Positions 54,630 to 63,981 of a stretch of DNA of 64,000 nucleotides are shown here, in pieces. The position numbers and the translations under genes were made by a program. The stretch comes from Arthrobacter sp. 135MFCol5.1. Its GTDB lineage: Bacteria > Actinomycetota > Actinomycetes > Actinomycetales > Micrococcaceae. Position 1 is the first letter of the stretch, and each line of letters starts with the position of its first letter. The notes under the pieces are model-generated. The model was given only the letters and a program-made list of their open reading frames with translations, had not been told where the DNA came from and ran no database searches. The stretch spans positions 186,001-250,000 of the forward strand of contig NZ_KB895456.1 in assembly GCF_000374865.1 (NCBI RefSeq), given 5' to 3'.

Positions 54630-55727
54630 TCAGTCCAGCGCCGCCACGGATCCCAGCGCGTCCCAGGCGAAGCTCGCCAACCAGTGCGTGGACATGAAGT
54701 CACCGCTCTCCAGCCCGGAGAGCCCGGCCTTCAACAGCGGATCGAGTGCCTCGCTGAGGACGGCCGCCGCGGCGGATGCCTCGGGCTTGGAGGATTCGCG
54801 CAGGGCGGCGATGATACGCGCCACCTGGCCGGCCCGGGTCAGGTTCAGTCCGTGCAGATGCACCAGGTAGCCGTCGGTCTCATCCGTCACGCTCACCGGT
54901 TGCAGGATCCGCGACGCCGTGGAGAGCTCCGGCAGGAACCCCGCGAACCACCCGGCGAACTCGTCCGCGGAAAGCACCCGGCGCATCAGGTCCGCCTCGC
55001 TGAGGCCGGCGGAGAGGAAGTCCTGGCCGCTGAGCTCCCAGTCCCCCGGCCAGCCACGGTCGTTCCCAAACCACTCACGGGCCGCTTCCTCGCACGCCCT
55101 GGCAGCATCGGCGCGGCCCAGTGACCGGAAGGCATCCAGCATGTAGCCCACGCCGAAGGCCGCGTTGGTGTGCAGCCCGTGCCGGACGGGGTATTGCGCC
55201 TTGGCCATCCACGCCACGCTGAGTTCCGCCACTGCATCCACCAGCGGCTCCAGGGCGGAGCCCCATTCGCGGATCTGCGCATCGGAGGACGCGGAACAGG
55301 TGGCCGCAAGCCGCATGAGCCACGCCCAGCCATACGGACGTTCCCAGGACGGGTTGGCCAGCAGGTAGTCCCGTTCCACCGCCAGCTTGGCCGGGGTCAG
55401 GTTGGCGCCCAGGGCTTCCCGCAGCGACGCGGCAGTCGGGCCGTCCACCCAAGCCGCCGTCCCGCCGTCGGACGCCCCCTGCGGAGCAGCCCCGGACGAA
55501 GGCGATCCTGAGGCGGCCCCCAGCAGGCTGGCCCCCAGCCAGTGCATGTGGACGCAGGAGTGCCAGTCGAAGGAGGTGTAGAACGCGGGGTGGATCTGCT
55601 CCGGCGTGGGACGGTCGTCGGCGGACAACTGGGTGTGGTGTGCCGAGTGCGGGTAGGGCTCCGAAAGGTTGCCCAGCACCACGGCGGCGTAGTCCGGGGC
55701 CGCCTGTACGCGAAGATCGTTGTCCAT
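54630..55727 (-). CDS. DUF2891 family protein in the 5-oxoproline region
   Basis: 365 aa from the second of two adjacent ATGs, which has better spacing from AAAGGAG. HPAFYTSFDWHSCVHMHWLG is the DUF2891 signature; the rest is an alpha-helical toroid (PYGWAWLMRLAATC, KAQYPVRHGLHTNAAFGVGYML). It is the last gene of the DUF969-DUF979 unit, 32 nt after DUF979, so it is probably under the same GntR control and may process 5-oxoproline-containing molecules. No activity is known to me. Confidence 0.82.
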   Translation of the reverse strand: MDNDLRVQAAPDYAAVVLGNLSEPYPHSAHHTQLSADDRPTPEQIHPAFYTSFDWHSCVHMHWLGASLLGAASGSPSSGAAPQGASDGGTAAWVDGPTAASLREALGANLTPAKLAVERDYLLANPSWERPYGWAWLMRLAATCSASSDAQIREWGSALEPLVDAVAELSVAWMAKAQYPVRHGLHTNAAFGVGYMLDAFRSLGRADAARACEEAAREWFGNDRGWPGDWELSGQDFLSAGLSEADLMRRVLSADEFAGWFAGFLPELSTASRILQPVSVTDETDGYLVHLHGLNLTRAGQVARIIAALRESSKPEASAAAAVLSEALDPLLKAGLSGLESGDFMSTHWLASFAWDALGSVAALD

Positions 55728-55761
55728 CATGCTCCTTTGAAAGCCGGGATGAGCGGAAGGT

Positions 55762-56733
55762 TTAGTGGAAGGCCAGGAAGTACATCAGCACGATGTTGAC
55801 TGCCAGCAGCGGGATGGCCGTGCCCACCTGGGCCGTGATGACGCCGTACTTGTTCTTCATCTCCAGCAGCGCGGACGGCACCAGGTTGAAGTTGGCTGCC
55901 ATGGGGGTGCAGAGGGTGCCGCAGAATCCGGCGAGCATGCCGATCGCGAAGATGATGGCGGGATCACCGTGGAAGGTCTGCACCAGTACGGGCCAGCCGA
56001 TGGCGGCGGTCATGATCGGGAAGGCCGCGAAGCCGTTGCCCATCAGCACGGTGAAAAGGAACATGCCGATGCAGTACACCAGCACGCCCGCGATCAGCGA
56101 GCCCTTGGGCAGCAGCCCTGACGCCAGGGTGCCCACCGCGGTACCGACGCCGGCCTTGGTGAAGAGGATGCCCAGCGTGGTGAGCATCTGCGGCAGCAAT
56201 GCGGCCCAGCCGATGGATTCGAGGATCCGGCGGCTTTCGAAGAGGGGCGTGGCCGGGTTCTTGGGCTTGAGGATGACAAGGGCGACGACGACGGCGGCTA
56301 CGGCGCCGATGGCCAGCGCCACGAGCGTGGTGTTCTTGGGATCCAGCAGCGGGGTGCCGCCGATCACCAGCACAGGAGCAGCGAGCACCAGGATCACGGT
56401 GACCAGGGGCAGGGTCAGGGCGGGGATAAAGAGCTTGTTGCCGAAGCGTTTGGCGTAGGCCTCGCGCTCAGGCCCGGTGGAGGTGCGGTGCTTGCCGTGG
56501 CCCAGCAGGCCGGTGGATGCCAGTACCACCAGGACCAGGACGGCGACGCCCAGGATCCAGGCGGGTGCGGTTCCGGCCTGGACCCAGGTGCTGTAGAAGA
56601 AGCACAGGCCCAGCAGGCCCCAGAAGGCCGAGCTGCCCCAGCGGCGGGGGTGGTTGGTGTCGGCGGCGATCAGCGACGCCCATGCGACGAACAGAATGCC
56701 GACCAGCCAGTAAACGGCTTCAACGTTGATCAT
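55762..56733 (-). CDS. DUF979 family subunit of putative 5-oxoproline transporter
   Basis: 323 aa with about nine membrane segments and the DUF979 pattern (FAIGMLAGFCGTLCTPMAANFNLVPSALLEMKNKYGVI). The ATG overlaps the DUF969 stop (ATGA). DUF969/DUF979 pairs co-occur with pxp genes and are thought to import 5-oxoproline. Confidence 0.9.
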   Translation of the reverse strand: MINVEAVYWLVGILFVAWASLIAADTNHPRRWGSSAFWGLLGLCFFYSTWVQAGTAPAWILGVAVLVLVVLASTGLLGHGKHRTSTGPEREAYAKRFGNKLFIPALTLPLVTVILVLAAPVLVIGGTPLLDPKNTTLVALAIGAVAAVVVALVILKPKNPATPLFESRRILESIGWAALLPQMLTTLGILFTKAGVGTAVGTLASGLLPKGSLIAGVLVYCIGMFLFTVLMGNGFAAFPIMTAAIGWPVLVQTFHGDPAIIFAIGMLAGFCGTLCTPMAANFNLVPSALLEMKNKYGVITAQVGTAIPLLAVNIVLMYFLAFH

Positions 56734-57443
56734 TTGGCTTCTCCTGCGGTTTCCTTCTGGGCGGTGAGCTCAAACTCGCGGTATTCCTTGTCCAGTTGCT
56801 TGTCCAGGCGCAGCAGCCTGAAGCCGTGGATGAGGAAGGCGGCGATGGCGGTGGGGATGGCCCAGAGCGCCAGCTGGAGCGGTTCCAGGTGCAGGTGGTA
56901 GGTGGTGTCCACGAACGTGGTGATCAGCAGGATGGAGCCGACCGCCACGAACACGTCCTCGCCGAAGAACACACCAACGTTGTCGGCGCCGGCGGCGTGG
57001 CCTTTGATCTTCTCGCTGATCTTTTCCGGCACGTGGCCGTAGCGGCGCAGCGCTGCGCCCTCCGCCATGGGGAACACCAGCGGGCGGACGGTCTGTGCGT
57101 GGCCGCCGATGCTGGTCAGGCCCACGGCGGCGGTGATCTGGCGGACGGCCAGGTAGCCGATCAGGACACGCCCGGCGGTCAGTTTGGCGAGCCGGCCGAT
57201 GAGGGTTTTGGCCTGCTCCTGCAGCCCGAAGAACTCGATAATGCCCACCACGGGCAGCACCGCCACGAAGATGGTGACGGAGCGGCTGCTGGCGAAGCCG
57301 GTGCCGAACGACTCGAGGATCTGCGCGGGGTTCATGCCGCCCAGCAGCGCGGTGACGATGCCCGCGACGGTGACGACAATCAGGGGGTTCAGGCGGATGG
57401 CGAAGCCAACGATCACCAGCAGCACCCCGATGAGTACAAGCAT
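56730..57443 (-). CDS. DUF969 family subunit of putative 5-oxoproline transporter
   Basis: 237 aa, membrane protein with segments at MLVLIGVLLVIVGFAIRLNPLIVVTVAGIV and ADNVGVFFGEDVFVAVGSILLI. GGAAGGGA precedes the ATG. First gene of the DUF969-DUF979-DUF2891 unit, whose promoter carries a GntR-type palindrome. Confidence 0.9.
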   Translation of the reverse strand: MLVLIGVLLVIVGFAIRLNPLIVVTVAGIVTALLGGMNPAQILESFGTGFASSRSVTIFVAVLPVVGIIEFFGLQEQAKTLIGRLAKLTAGRVLIGYLAVRQITAAVGLTSIGGHAQTVRPLVFPMAEGAALRRYGHVPEKISEKIKGHAAGADNVGVFFGEDVFVAVGSILLITTFVDTTYHLHLEPLQLALWAIPTAIAAFLIHGFRLLRLDKQLDKEYREFELTAQKETAGEAK

Positions 57444-57601
57444 GATTATCCCTTCCCAGGGGACCCGTGACGGGTCTGCGAAAGTGGGGGCCGGCGCGTC
57501 CGTGCCCAGGTTTAGTCGGTGGGGCGGCGCCGAGGGGCGGGAGCCCCGGTCACGTTAGGGCTGCAGGATTGTGTGTGCTGCAGGACAACGGTGTGATCCA
57601 C

Positions 57602-57631
57602 AGCATAGCGTTTTGTTCAACAATCCCGCAA
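57602..57631 (-). promoter_or_regulatory. Promoter of the transporter unit with embedded GntR operator
   Basis: On the minus strand TTGCGG (57626-57631) and TATGCT (57602-57607) are 18 nt apart. The spacer holds TTGTTCAACAA (57613-57623), matching the centre of the perfect palindrome before pxpA. Bound repressor would block RNA polymerase. Confidence 0.6.
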
Positions 57632-57654
57632 CCCCTCCTGCGGAAAGGATCAGG

Positions 57655-58332
57655 TCAGCGGCCGACGGCGGCGAGCAGTTGCGCTTCGGCGCGCTCCAGG
57701 TAGCCGGCCAGGAAGTCCGCTGCCGCGGCCAGTTCCCCGGCCTCCAGGAGCTCGACGATCTTCGCGTTGTCCTCCACGTAGGGTTCGTGGAAGGCGGGAT
57801 TGGCGGCCATGGAATGGAATACCAGCCGCATCTCGGCCAGCACCTGGTCCATAAGGCTGTTCAGGCGTTCGCTGCCGGCGCGGTCCACGATGGCGCGGTG
57901 GAAGTCCTGGTTGGCGCCGGCCATGCCCGGGATGTCGCCGTCGGCTGCGGCAGCCCTCGCTGCCTTGACGATTGCCGCCAGGGGCTCCGTGGAGACCGTG
58001 CCGGACCACAGGACCGCTGACGGCTCCAGGAAGCGGCGGACCCGGTAGATCTCGCGGATGTCCTCGGCCGTGGGGTGCGCGACGAACACGCCGCGGTTGG
58101 GAATGCGGGTGACGATATGTTCCGAGTGGAGGGCTGCAAACGCCTCCCGGAGGGTGTTCCGGGACACGCCGAGGGCCTCGCGGAGGGCTTCCTCGGCGAG
58201 CTTGGAGCCGGGCTTGAGCTGGCCGGCCTCAATGCGGCTGCGAAGCTGTGCGGCCACCCACAGCCCGGTTTCGGCGTGCTTGGTGGTCCTGGCCTGGGCT
58301 TGAAGATCGGCCAGCACCTCGTCAAACGTCAT
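57655..58332 (-). CDS. GntR family regulator (FadR/FCD type)
   Basis: 225 aa from ATG 58332, supported by a leaderless promoter. The winged HTH reads LKPGSKLAEEALREALGVSRNTLREAFAALHSEHIVTRIPNRGVFV; the FCD effector domain has DIREIYRVRRFLEP, NQDFHRAIVDRAGS and LNSLMDQVLAEMRLVFHS with metal-binding His/Asp positions. It lies between two 5-oxoproline transcription units sharing a palindrome, so it is the likely repressor of both. Confidence 0.92.
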   Translation of the reverse strand: MTFDEVLADLQAQARTTKHAETGLWVAAQLRSRIEAGQLKPGSKLAEEALREALGVSRNTLREAFAALHSEHIVTRIPNRGVFVAHPTAEDIREIYRVRRFLEPSAVLWSGTVSTEPLAAIVKAARAAAADGDIPGMAGANQDFHRAIVDRAGSERLNSLMDQVLAEMRLVFHSMAANPAFHEPYVEDNAKIVELLEAGELAAAADFLAGYLERAEAQLLAAVGR

Positions 58333-58338
58333 GGCACC

Positions 58339-58344
58339 ACGATA
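58339..58344 (-). promoter_or_regulatory. Leaderless -10 (TATCGT) for the GntR gene
   Basis: On the minus strand TATCGT ends 6 nt before the ATG at 58332. Confidence 0.45.
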
Positions 58345-58391
58345 TCGGCAGGGCACGGGTACCCTGTCCGCGCCTGACGTATTCCGCCATC

Positions 58392-59405
58392 ATGGTGACC
58401 ATGACATGGCTGCACGGCCTGCGCTTCGACCCGATCAGTCCGCTGCTGTCGAGCGGGCACCCGGCTGTGCGTTACTGGGCTGCCAAAGAACTCCCCCCGC
58501 CACCGTCAGGCCCTCCCGCCGGCCCGGCGGGAATGCCTGAAGCGGCACTCTGGGACCTTCCGATCCCGCGCCGGATCCTGCGGCGCCAGGCGGCGGACGG
58601 GTCGTGGACCTACCCCGGGAGACGGCCCCGGGCGCGGACGGATTACGACCTGCTGGAAACCTACCGGCAACTCGGGTTCCTGGTGGAGATGTTCGGGCTC
58701 ACGCACCGGCATCCCGCCCTCGCGGCAGCGGCCGACTATGTCCTCTCACGCCAGTCCGCCGAAGGTGATCTTCGGGGGATTTACGGCAACCAAGTGTCTC
58801 CCAACTACACGGCGGCCCTCATCGGGCTCCTCAGCAAGGCGGGCTACAGCGGAGACCCCCGGTTGGAACGTGCCTTCAGTTGGCTTGAGGCGTCGCGGCA
58901 GGACGACGGCGGCTGGGCCCTTCCGTTCCGCACCCGGGGAAGAAACCTCGACGCGCTCGACGACCAGCGGACCATCACCGGCGACCCGGCCCGGCCCTTC
59001 TCACACCTGATCACCGGGGTAGTCCTCAGGGCGTACGCGGCCCATCCTGGGCACCGCGCCGGTGCCTCCGCACAACACGCTGCGGCGCTGCTTGCGGGCC
59101 GCTTCTTCGAGCCGGATGCCTACCCGGACAAGGGCCGCGTCTCCGACTGGACCGAGTTCAGCTTTCCCTTTTGGATGACGGACCTCGTGTCCGCCCTCGA
59201 CGCAATCAGTGTCATCAGTCCCAACCTCCAATCGGAAAAGACCGACAGGGCGCGCGACTGGTTGTCCGCTCACCAGGAACCCTCGGGGCTCTTCACCGGC
59301 CATCTGCTCCGGGACCGGTTCCACGACCTCCAGCTCTGGTTCAGCCTCGCGGTGTGCCGGGTGTTCGCGCGCATGCCGTCGCCAGGTGCCCCGCCGGCCG
59401 CCTAA
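58392..59405 (+). CDS. Prenyltransferase/squalene-cyclase-like alpha/alpha-toroid protein
   Basis: 337 aa from ATG 58392. Repeats of the QxxxGxW kind: [52 protein letters not shown] at the start resembles the DPALRWQVQRDL opening of the 34627-35643 protein, so the two are distant paralogues. It interrupts the pxp region on the opposite strand and converges on the biotin carboxylase gene. Function unknown; a terpene cyclase is unlikely. Confidence 0.72.
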   Translation: MVTMTWLHGLRFDPISPLLSSGHPAVRYWAAKELPPPPSGPPAGPAGMPEAALWDLPIPRRILRRQAADGSWTYPGRRPRARTDYDLLETYRQLGFLVEMFGLTHRHPALAAAADYVLSRQSAEGDLRGIYGNQVSPNYTAALIGLLSKAGYSGDPRLERAFSWLEASRQDDGGWALPFRTRGRNLDALDDQRTITGDPARPFSHLITGVVLRAYAAHPGHRAGASAQHAAALLAGRFFEPDAYPDKGRVSDWTEFSFPFWMTDLVSALDAISVISPNLQSEKTDRARDWLSAHQEPSGLFTGHLLRDRFHDLQLWFSLAVCRVFARMPSPGAPPAA

Positions 59406-61150
59406 ACGATGGTGGTGAGCGCCTGGCCGGGCCCGACGGCGTCTCCGGGCGCCGCGTACAGCTCCCCGACCGTGCCGGCACGGTGGGCGGTCACGGCCGT
59501 TTCCATCTTCATGGCTTCGAGCACCAGCACCGCCTCGCCTTCCTCGACGAGTGTTCCGGGCTCAGCGAGCCACTTGACCACGGTGCCGGCCATGGTGGCC
59601 AGCAGGTCGCCGTCGTTTTTCCCGGCCGGAGCAGCCGCGCTCCCCTCCGCCGCGTCGGGACGGCCGCGGCCGCCGCCGTTGAGCAGCGAATCCAGCAGCA
59701 CGGCAGGAAGTCCGAGCTCCATCCGCTTGCCGTCCACTTCGATGCCGATGGTCCGGCGCGGTTCCTCGGGTGCGGCGGGGCTGAACGCGGGGTCCGCTTC
59801 CAGCTCGGCGGCGAATTCACTCTCGATCCAGGTGGTGTAAACGCCCAGGGAATCGGTGCCGGTGAAGTCTGGGGCCTCCACCACGGCGCGGTGGAACGGC
59901 AGGACGGTGGCCAACCCGCCAACACGGAACTCGCGCAGGGCGCGGCGGGCGCGGCGGAGGGCCTGTTGCCGGTCCGCGCCGGTCACTACCAGTTTGGCGA
60001 GCAGCGAATCGAATTGTCCCGGCACTGTTGACCCGGCCCGCACACCGGTATCCAGCCGGATTCCCGGCCCGGTGGGCACCTCGAAGGAATCCACGGTGCC
60101 CGGGGACGGCAGGAATCCGCGGCCCGGGTCCTCGGCGTTGATCCGGAACTCAAACGCGTGGCTGCGCGGCTCGGGGTCGTCAAGAATGGGCAGCACCTCC
60201 CCCGCCGCGATGGACAGTTGGGCAGCCACCAGGTCCACGCCGGAGGTTTCCTCCGTGATGGGATGCTCCACCTGGAGCCGGGTATTGACTTCCAGGAAGC
60301 TCAGGAAACCGGAGCCATCCAGCAGGTACTCCACGGTGCCGGCGCCCACATATCCGGCTTCCCGGCAGATGGCCTTGGCCGAGGCATGGATGGCAGCCCG
60401 CTGGTCCGGCGTCAGGAATGGCGCCGGGGCCTCCTCGACGAGCTTCTGGTGCCGGCGCTGCAGCGAGCAGTCGCGGGTGCCGACCACCACCACGTTGCCG
60501 TGTGTGTCCGCGATGACCTGCGCCTCCACGTGCCGGGGGCGGTCCAGGAATTTCTCCACGTAGCATTCGCTGCGGCCGAAGGCTGCAAGGGATTCGCGTA
60601 CTGCAGAGTCGAAGCTTTCCTCGATGTCGGCAAGGTTCCGGACCACTTTCAGGCCGCGTCCGCCGCCGCCGAAGGCCGCCTTGATGGCTACCGGAAGGCC
60701 AACCTGTTCCGCGAACGCACGGACTTCAGCGGCGTTGGCCACCGGGCCGTCGCTTCCCGGTGCCAGCGGGGCACCGGCGCGGACGGCAACCTCGCGGGCG
60801 CTGACCTTGTCGCCGAGCAGCCGGATGGTGTCCGGCGAGGGCCCGATCCAGGTCAGGCCGGCGTCGATCACGGCTTGGGCGAACCCGGCGTTCTCGGACA
60901 GGAAGCCGTATCCGGGGTGGACGGCGTCGGCACCGCTTGTGGCGGCGATCGCCAGGATCTTTTCAATGTCCAGGTAGGTTTCCTGCGGCCGGGAACCGGC
61001 CAGCGAGTACGCCTCGGTGGCGGCGGAAACGTGCAGCGCATCGGCATCCGGATCGGCGTAGACGGCAACGCTCTCCAGGCCCGCATCGTCGCAGGCCCGG
61101 GCGATCCGGACGGCAATCTCGCCGCGGTTGGCAATGAGGACTTTACGCAT
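59402..61150 (-). CDS. Biotin carboxylase with C-terminal biotin carrier domain
   Basis: 582 aa from ATG 61150 ([20 protein letters not shown]). The ATP-grasp domain has [14 protein letters not shown] and [21 protein letters not shown]; the last 70 residues are a biotinyl domain with the acceptor lysine in VLEAMKMET. The start overlaps the pxpB-pxpC stop by 8 nt. No carboxyltransferase subunit is adjacent. AccC/AccB-like proteins often accompany pxp genes, although PxpABC itself uses only ATP, so its contribution is unclear. Confidence 0.92.
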   Translation of the reverse strand: MRKVLIANRGEIAVRIARACDDAGLESVAVYADPDADALHVSAATEAYSLAGSRPQETYLDIEKILAIAATSGADAVHPGYGFLSENAGFAQAVIDAGLTWIGPSPDTIRLLGDKVSAREVAVRAGAPLAPGSDGPVANAAEVRAFAEQVGLPVAIKAAFGGGGRGLKVVRNLADIEESFDSAVRESLAAFGRSECYVEKFLDRPRHVEAQVIADTHGNVVVVGTRDCSLQRRHQKLVEEAPAPFLTPDQRAAIHASAKAICREAGYVGAGTVEYLLDGSGFLSFLEVNTRLQVEHPITEETSGVDLVAAQLSIAAGEVLPILDDPEPRSHAFEFRINAEDPGRGFLPSPGTVDSFEVPTGPGIRLDTGVRAGSTVPGQFDSLLAKLVVTGADRQQALRRARRALREFRVGGLATVLPFHRAVVEAPDFTGTDSLGVYTTWIESEFAAELEADPAFSPAAPEEPRRTIGIEVDGKRMELGLPAVLLDSLLNGGGRGRPDAAEGSAAAPAGKNDGDLLATMAGTVVKWLAEPGTLVEEGEAVLVLEAMKMETAVTAHRAGTVGELYAAPGDAVGPGQALTTIV

Positions 61151-62792
61151 GGAAGCTTTCCTTCGGTGTTTCGGGCTGTTCTGCCGGGGATGCTGCGGTG
61201 AACCGCACGGTGGCACCCGGCGGAAGTTGGGCGGCTTTGTCCAGGTCAGCGTGGACGACGACGGCAATCACCGGATACCCGCCGGTCACCGGATGGTCGG
61301 AGAGGAAAAGGACCGGCTGGCCTTCCGGGGGCACCTGCACGGCGCCGCGGACAGTGCCTTCACTCGCCAGTTCACCCTCCTTGCTCCGTGTCAGTCCTTG
61401 TCCGTCCAGGCGCAGGCCGATCCGGTTGGACTTGGGTGTCACGGTCCACTCCTGGGACAGGAAGCTTTGCAGGGTTTCATCGTTGAACCAGTCCTGCCGC
61501 GGTCCAGGAACCACGCGGAGCACTGTGGCGTGGCCTTGGTCCGGGAGGGGTGAGATTTCGGGGTTGCCCACAATGCTGCCCGGTTTGGCGGCATGCACGG
61601 GCAGGATGGTTCCTGCGGTGAGCGGTTCGGGACCGATCCCCGACATGGTGTCGGTGGATCGGCTGCCCAGTGCGGCCGGGCCCGCGACCCCGCCACGGAC
61701 GGCCAGGTAGCAGCGCAGCCCTGCCGTGGGCGCACCCACGGCAAGCCGCTCCCCTGCCAGCAGCGCGAACGGGGCGTCGCACGCCGGATGCCGCACCGCC
61801 GTCGTCGTTTGGGCATCGTCCGACGACGTCACCTCCAATGGCGCGCTGGCGCCGGTGACGGCGAGGACCTGGTCGGTCAGGGCTTCGAGTTCCAGGCCGC
61901 CAAAGAGGGTTTCGATTCCCGCGGCGTCCTCCGGGTTGCCCACCAAGCGGTTGGCGCGGCGCAGGGCACCCCGGTCCATGGCACCGGAGCTGCTGACACC
62001 CAGGGCTGCGTAGCCCGGCCGGCCGAGGTCCTGGATGGTGGCCTGGAGGCCAGGCTTTCGCACGGCCAGGCCCGCCGAGGCATGTTCCTCGTGAGCCTCC
62101 GCGCCGGCAGCAGTTTCGGTGTGCCGCCGAACGGTGGCTTGAGCCCGAACGGCGGCGAAACGGACGGTATCGCCCGGGCGGATGAGCGCCGGGTTTTCCC
62201 GTTCAAGGTCCCAGAGTGCGGCGTCGGTCCGTCCGATCAGCTGCCATCCGCCCGGTGACTGCCGGGGATAGATCGCCGAGTATTGTCCACCCAGGGCCAC
62301 CGCCCCGGCGGGTACCGCGGTTCGCGGGGAGCGCCGGCGCGGCACGTCAAGGGTGGAATTCTCGCCGGTGAGGTAGGCGAAGCCCGGAGCGAATCCGGCG
62401 AAGGCTGCCGTCCACAGCTGGCCTGTGTGGGCTGCCACGACGCCTTCGCGGCCGAGGCCGGTGAGCGCCGCGGCCTCGTCCAGGTCGTCGCCGTCGTACA
62501 CCACCTCAATGGTGACCAGTGTGCTGTCGGCCTCCGCGGGCGCGTCAAGGTCCAGGCCGCGAACGTGCTCGGCCAGCTCCTGCAGGGCATGCGGCGAATC
62601 GGCGGTGATCAGCACGGTCCCGGCGGCGGCAATGACGTCGATCTGGCCCGGCCGGGGGTGCGCCATAAGTTGTGCCTGGAGGCTGAGCACCGCGTCCAGG
62701 GAGGAGAGCTCGACCAGGATTGCCCGGTCTCCTGCCGGCCTGATCGCGGTAAGGACCGGCGCCGTGGCCGGGCGCTGTTGTGTGGCAGCCAT
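61143..62792 (-). CDS. pxpBC: 5-oxoprolinase subunits B and C fused (PxpB-PxpC)
   Basis: 549 aa. The N-terminal ~210 residues are the KipI/PxpB domain ([50 protein letters not shown]); from ~220 the KipA/PxpC domain begins ([37 protein letters not shown]). With PxpA it performs ATP-dependent opening of 5-oxoproline to glutamate. It follows pxpA with 2 nt between stop and start. Confidence 0.93.
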   Translation of the reverse strand: MAATQQRPATAPVLTAIRPAGDRAILVELSSLDAVLSLQAQLMAHPRPGQIDVIAAAGTVLITADSPHALQELAEHVRGLDLDAPAEADSTLVTIEVVYDGDDLDEAAALTGLGREGVVAAHTGQLWTAAFAGFAPGFAYLTGENSTLDVPRRRSPRTAVPAGAVALGGQYSAIYPRQSPGGWQLIGRTDAALWDLERENPALIRPGDTVRFAAVRAQATVRRHTETAAGAEAHEEHASAGLAVRKPGLQATIQDLGRPGYAALGVSSSGAMDRGALRRANRLVGNPEDAAGIETLFGGLELEALTDQVLAVTGASAPLEVTSSDDAQTTTAVRHPACDAPFALLAGERLAVGAPTAGLRCYLAVRGGVAGPAALGSRSTDTMSGIGPEPLTAGTILPVHAAKPGSIVGNPEISPLPDQGHATVLRVVPGPRQDWFNDETLQSFLSQEWTVTPKSNRIGLRLDGQGLTRSKEGELASEGTVRGAVQVPPEGQPVLFLSDHPVTGGYPVIAVVVHADLDKAAQLPPGATVRFTAASPAEQPETPKESFHA

Positions 62793-62794
62793 GG

Positions 62795-63553
62795 CTAGGC
62801 GAAGCTTTGGATGGTGATGCCGGCGTCCGCCAGGGCGGCGCGGACCGCGGCGGCCATGGCCACGGCGCCGGCCGTGTCGCCGTGCAGGCAGATGCTTTCC
62901 GCTGTGACCGGGACCAGTGAACCGTCCACGGCGCGGACCACGCCATCGGTGGCCAGGCGCAGGACGTGCTCGACGACGTCCTTCACCTCGTGCAGCACGG
63001 CTCCGGGTTCGCGCCGGGAGACCAGGGTGCCGTCAGGGTTGTAGGCACGGTCGGCGAAGGCTTCCGTGACCGTGCGCAACCCGGCGGCGTCGGCCTGGCG
63101 CTGGATCTCGGAGTTCGGCAGGACCATGAGGGGGAGGGTGGGGTCCACGGCAAGGATGGCGGCCACCACGGCGCCGGCCTGCCGGGGGTGGTTGACGATG
63201 GTGTTGTACAGCGCACCATGGGGTTTGACGTAGCGGACTGCGGTTCCGGCGGCGAGGGCTACGGCCTGGACGGCGCCGATCTGGTAAACCACGTCAGCGG
63301 TCAGTTCCGCCGGGGTCATGTCCACGAACCGGCGGCCGAAGCCGGCCAGGTCGCGGTAGCCGGGGTGGGCGCCCACCGTGACGCCGGCCTTGGCGGCGGC
63401 CTGGCAGGTGGCCATGATGCCCACGGGATCGCCTGCGTGGAAGCCGCAGGCCACGTTGGCGCTGGAAACACTTTCGAAAATGGCGGCGTCATCGCCGAAG
63501 GACCAGTTTCCAAACGATTCGCCGACGTCGCTGTTCAAGTCGATGCTGGGCAT
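62795..63553 (-). CDS. pxpA: 5-oxoprolinase subunit A (LamB/YcsF family)
   Basis: 252 aa. [14 protein letters not shown] at the N-terminus and [34 protein letters not shown] and VKPHGALYN are the LamB/YcsF signatures. GGAGA precedes the ATG. First gene of the pxpA-pxpBC-carboxylase operon. Confidence 0.95.
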   Translation of the reverse strand: MPSIDLNSDVGESFGNWSFGDDAAIFESVSSANVACGFHAGDPVGIMATCQAAAKAGVTVGAHPGYRDLAGFGRRFVDMTPAELTADVVYQIGAVQAVALAAGTAVRYVKPHGALYNTIVNHPRQAGAVVAAILAVDPTLPLMVLPNSEIQRQADAAGLRTVTEAFADRAYNPDGTLVSRREPGAVLHEVKDVVEHVLRLATDGVVRAVDGSLVPVTAESICLHGDTAGAVAMAAAVRAALADAGITIQSFA

Positions 63554-63584
63554 GTGATCTCCGTCTCGGATTGGTGGTACTCCA

Positions 63585-63613
63585 AGAATGCCCTATAAAT
63601 CAGGATTGTTCAA
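63585..63613 (-). promoter_or_regulatory. Putative pxpA promoter overlapping the GntR operator
   Basis: On the minus strand TTGAAC (63608-63613) and CATTCT (63585-63590) are 17 nt apart. The -35 lies inside the palindrome at 63603-63619. Confidence 0.45.
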
Positions 63614-63619
63614 CAATCC
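63603..63619. promoter_or_regulatory. GntR operator before pxpA
   Basis: GGATTGTTCAACAATCC is a perfect palindrome (8-bp arms, one central base) 50 nt before the pxpA start. Its right-hand 14 bp recur at 57613-57626 in the transporter promoter. Confidence 0.7.
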
Positions 63620-63634
63620 GGTCGACCTTTACTA

Positions 63635-63915
63635 ACGCCCGCTCAGATCCTGCAGCTCCAACCCAGACGCCCGCTCAGATCCTGCAGGTCAAACCCCAAC
63701 GCCCGCTCAGATCCTGCAGGTCAAACCCCAACGCCCGCTCAGTTGTTGCGGGGCTACCCGTCAGAGGTGAGCGGGCGTTCCAGTTCTACCTGTCAGGCGT
63801 GAGCCGGCGTGGCGGTTTCACCTGTCAGTGGTGAGCAGGCGTTGGCGGAATACGTGCAAGAGGTGTGCGGGGGTTGCGGGGTTACGTGTCGGGTGTGAGC
63901 TGGCGTGGTCGTGTG
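63635..63915. repeat. Array of nine 32-bp repeats, four direct and five inverted
   Basis: ACGCCCGCTCA begins at 63635, 63667, 63699 and 63731, exactly 32 nt apart; the second and third units are identical. Its reverse complement, in diverged form (TGAGCGGGCGT, TGAGCCGGCGT, TGAGCAGGCGT and so on), begins at 63768, 63800, 63832, 63864 and 63896, again every 32 nt. There are no unique spacers, so it is not CRISPR. It fills the gap between pxpA and the rRNA operon end; no gene is seen there. Confidence 0.85.
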
Positions 63916-63942
63916 GTGGGTGGGTGGTGGTGTTAAATGTGG

Positions 63943-63970
63943 GAGGCCCCAACCGTGTGGTTGGGGCCTC
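63943..63970 (-). terminator. rRNA operon terminator
   Basis: GAGGCCCCAACC and GGTTGGGGCCTC form a perfect 12-bp stem with a GTGT loop, directly after the 5S 3' end on the minus strand. Confidence 0.85.
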
Positions 63971-63981
63971 GACCAATGTGT

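Noticed and set aside
63635..63915. CRISPR array
   Set aside because: The 32-nt period is the repeat itself; there are no unique spacers, the orientation inverts half-way and no cas genes are present.
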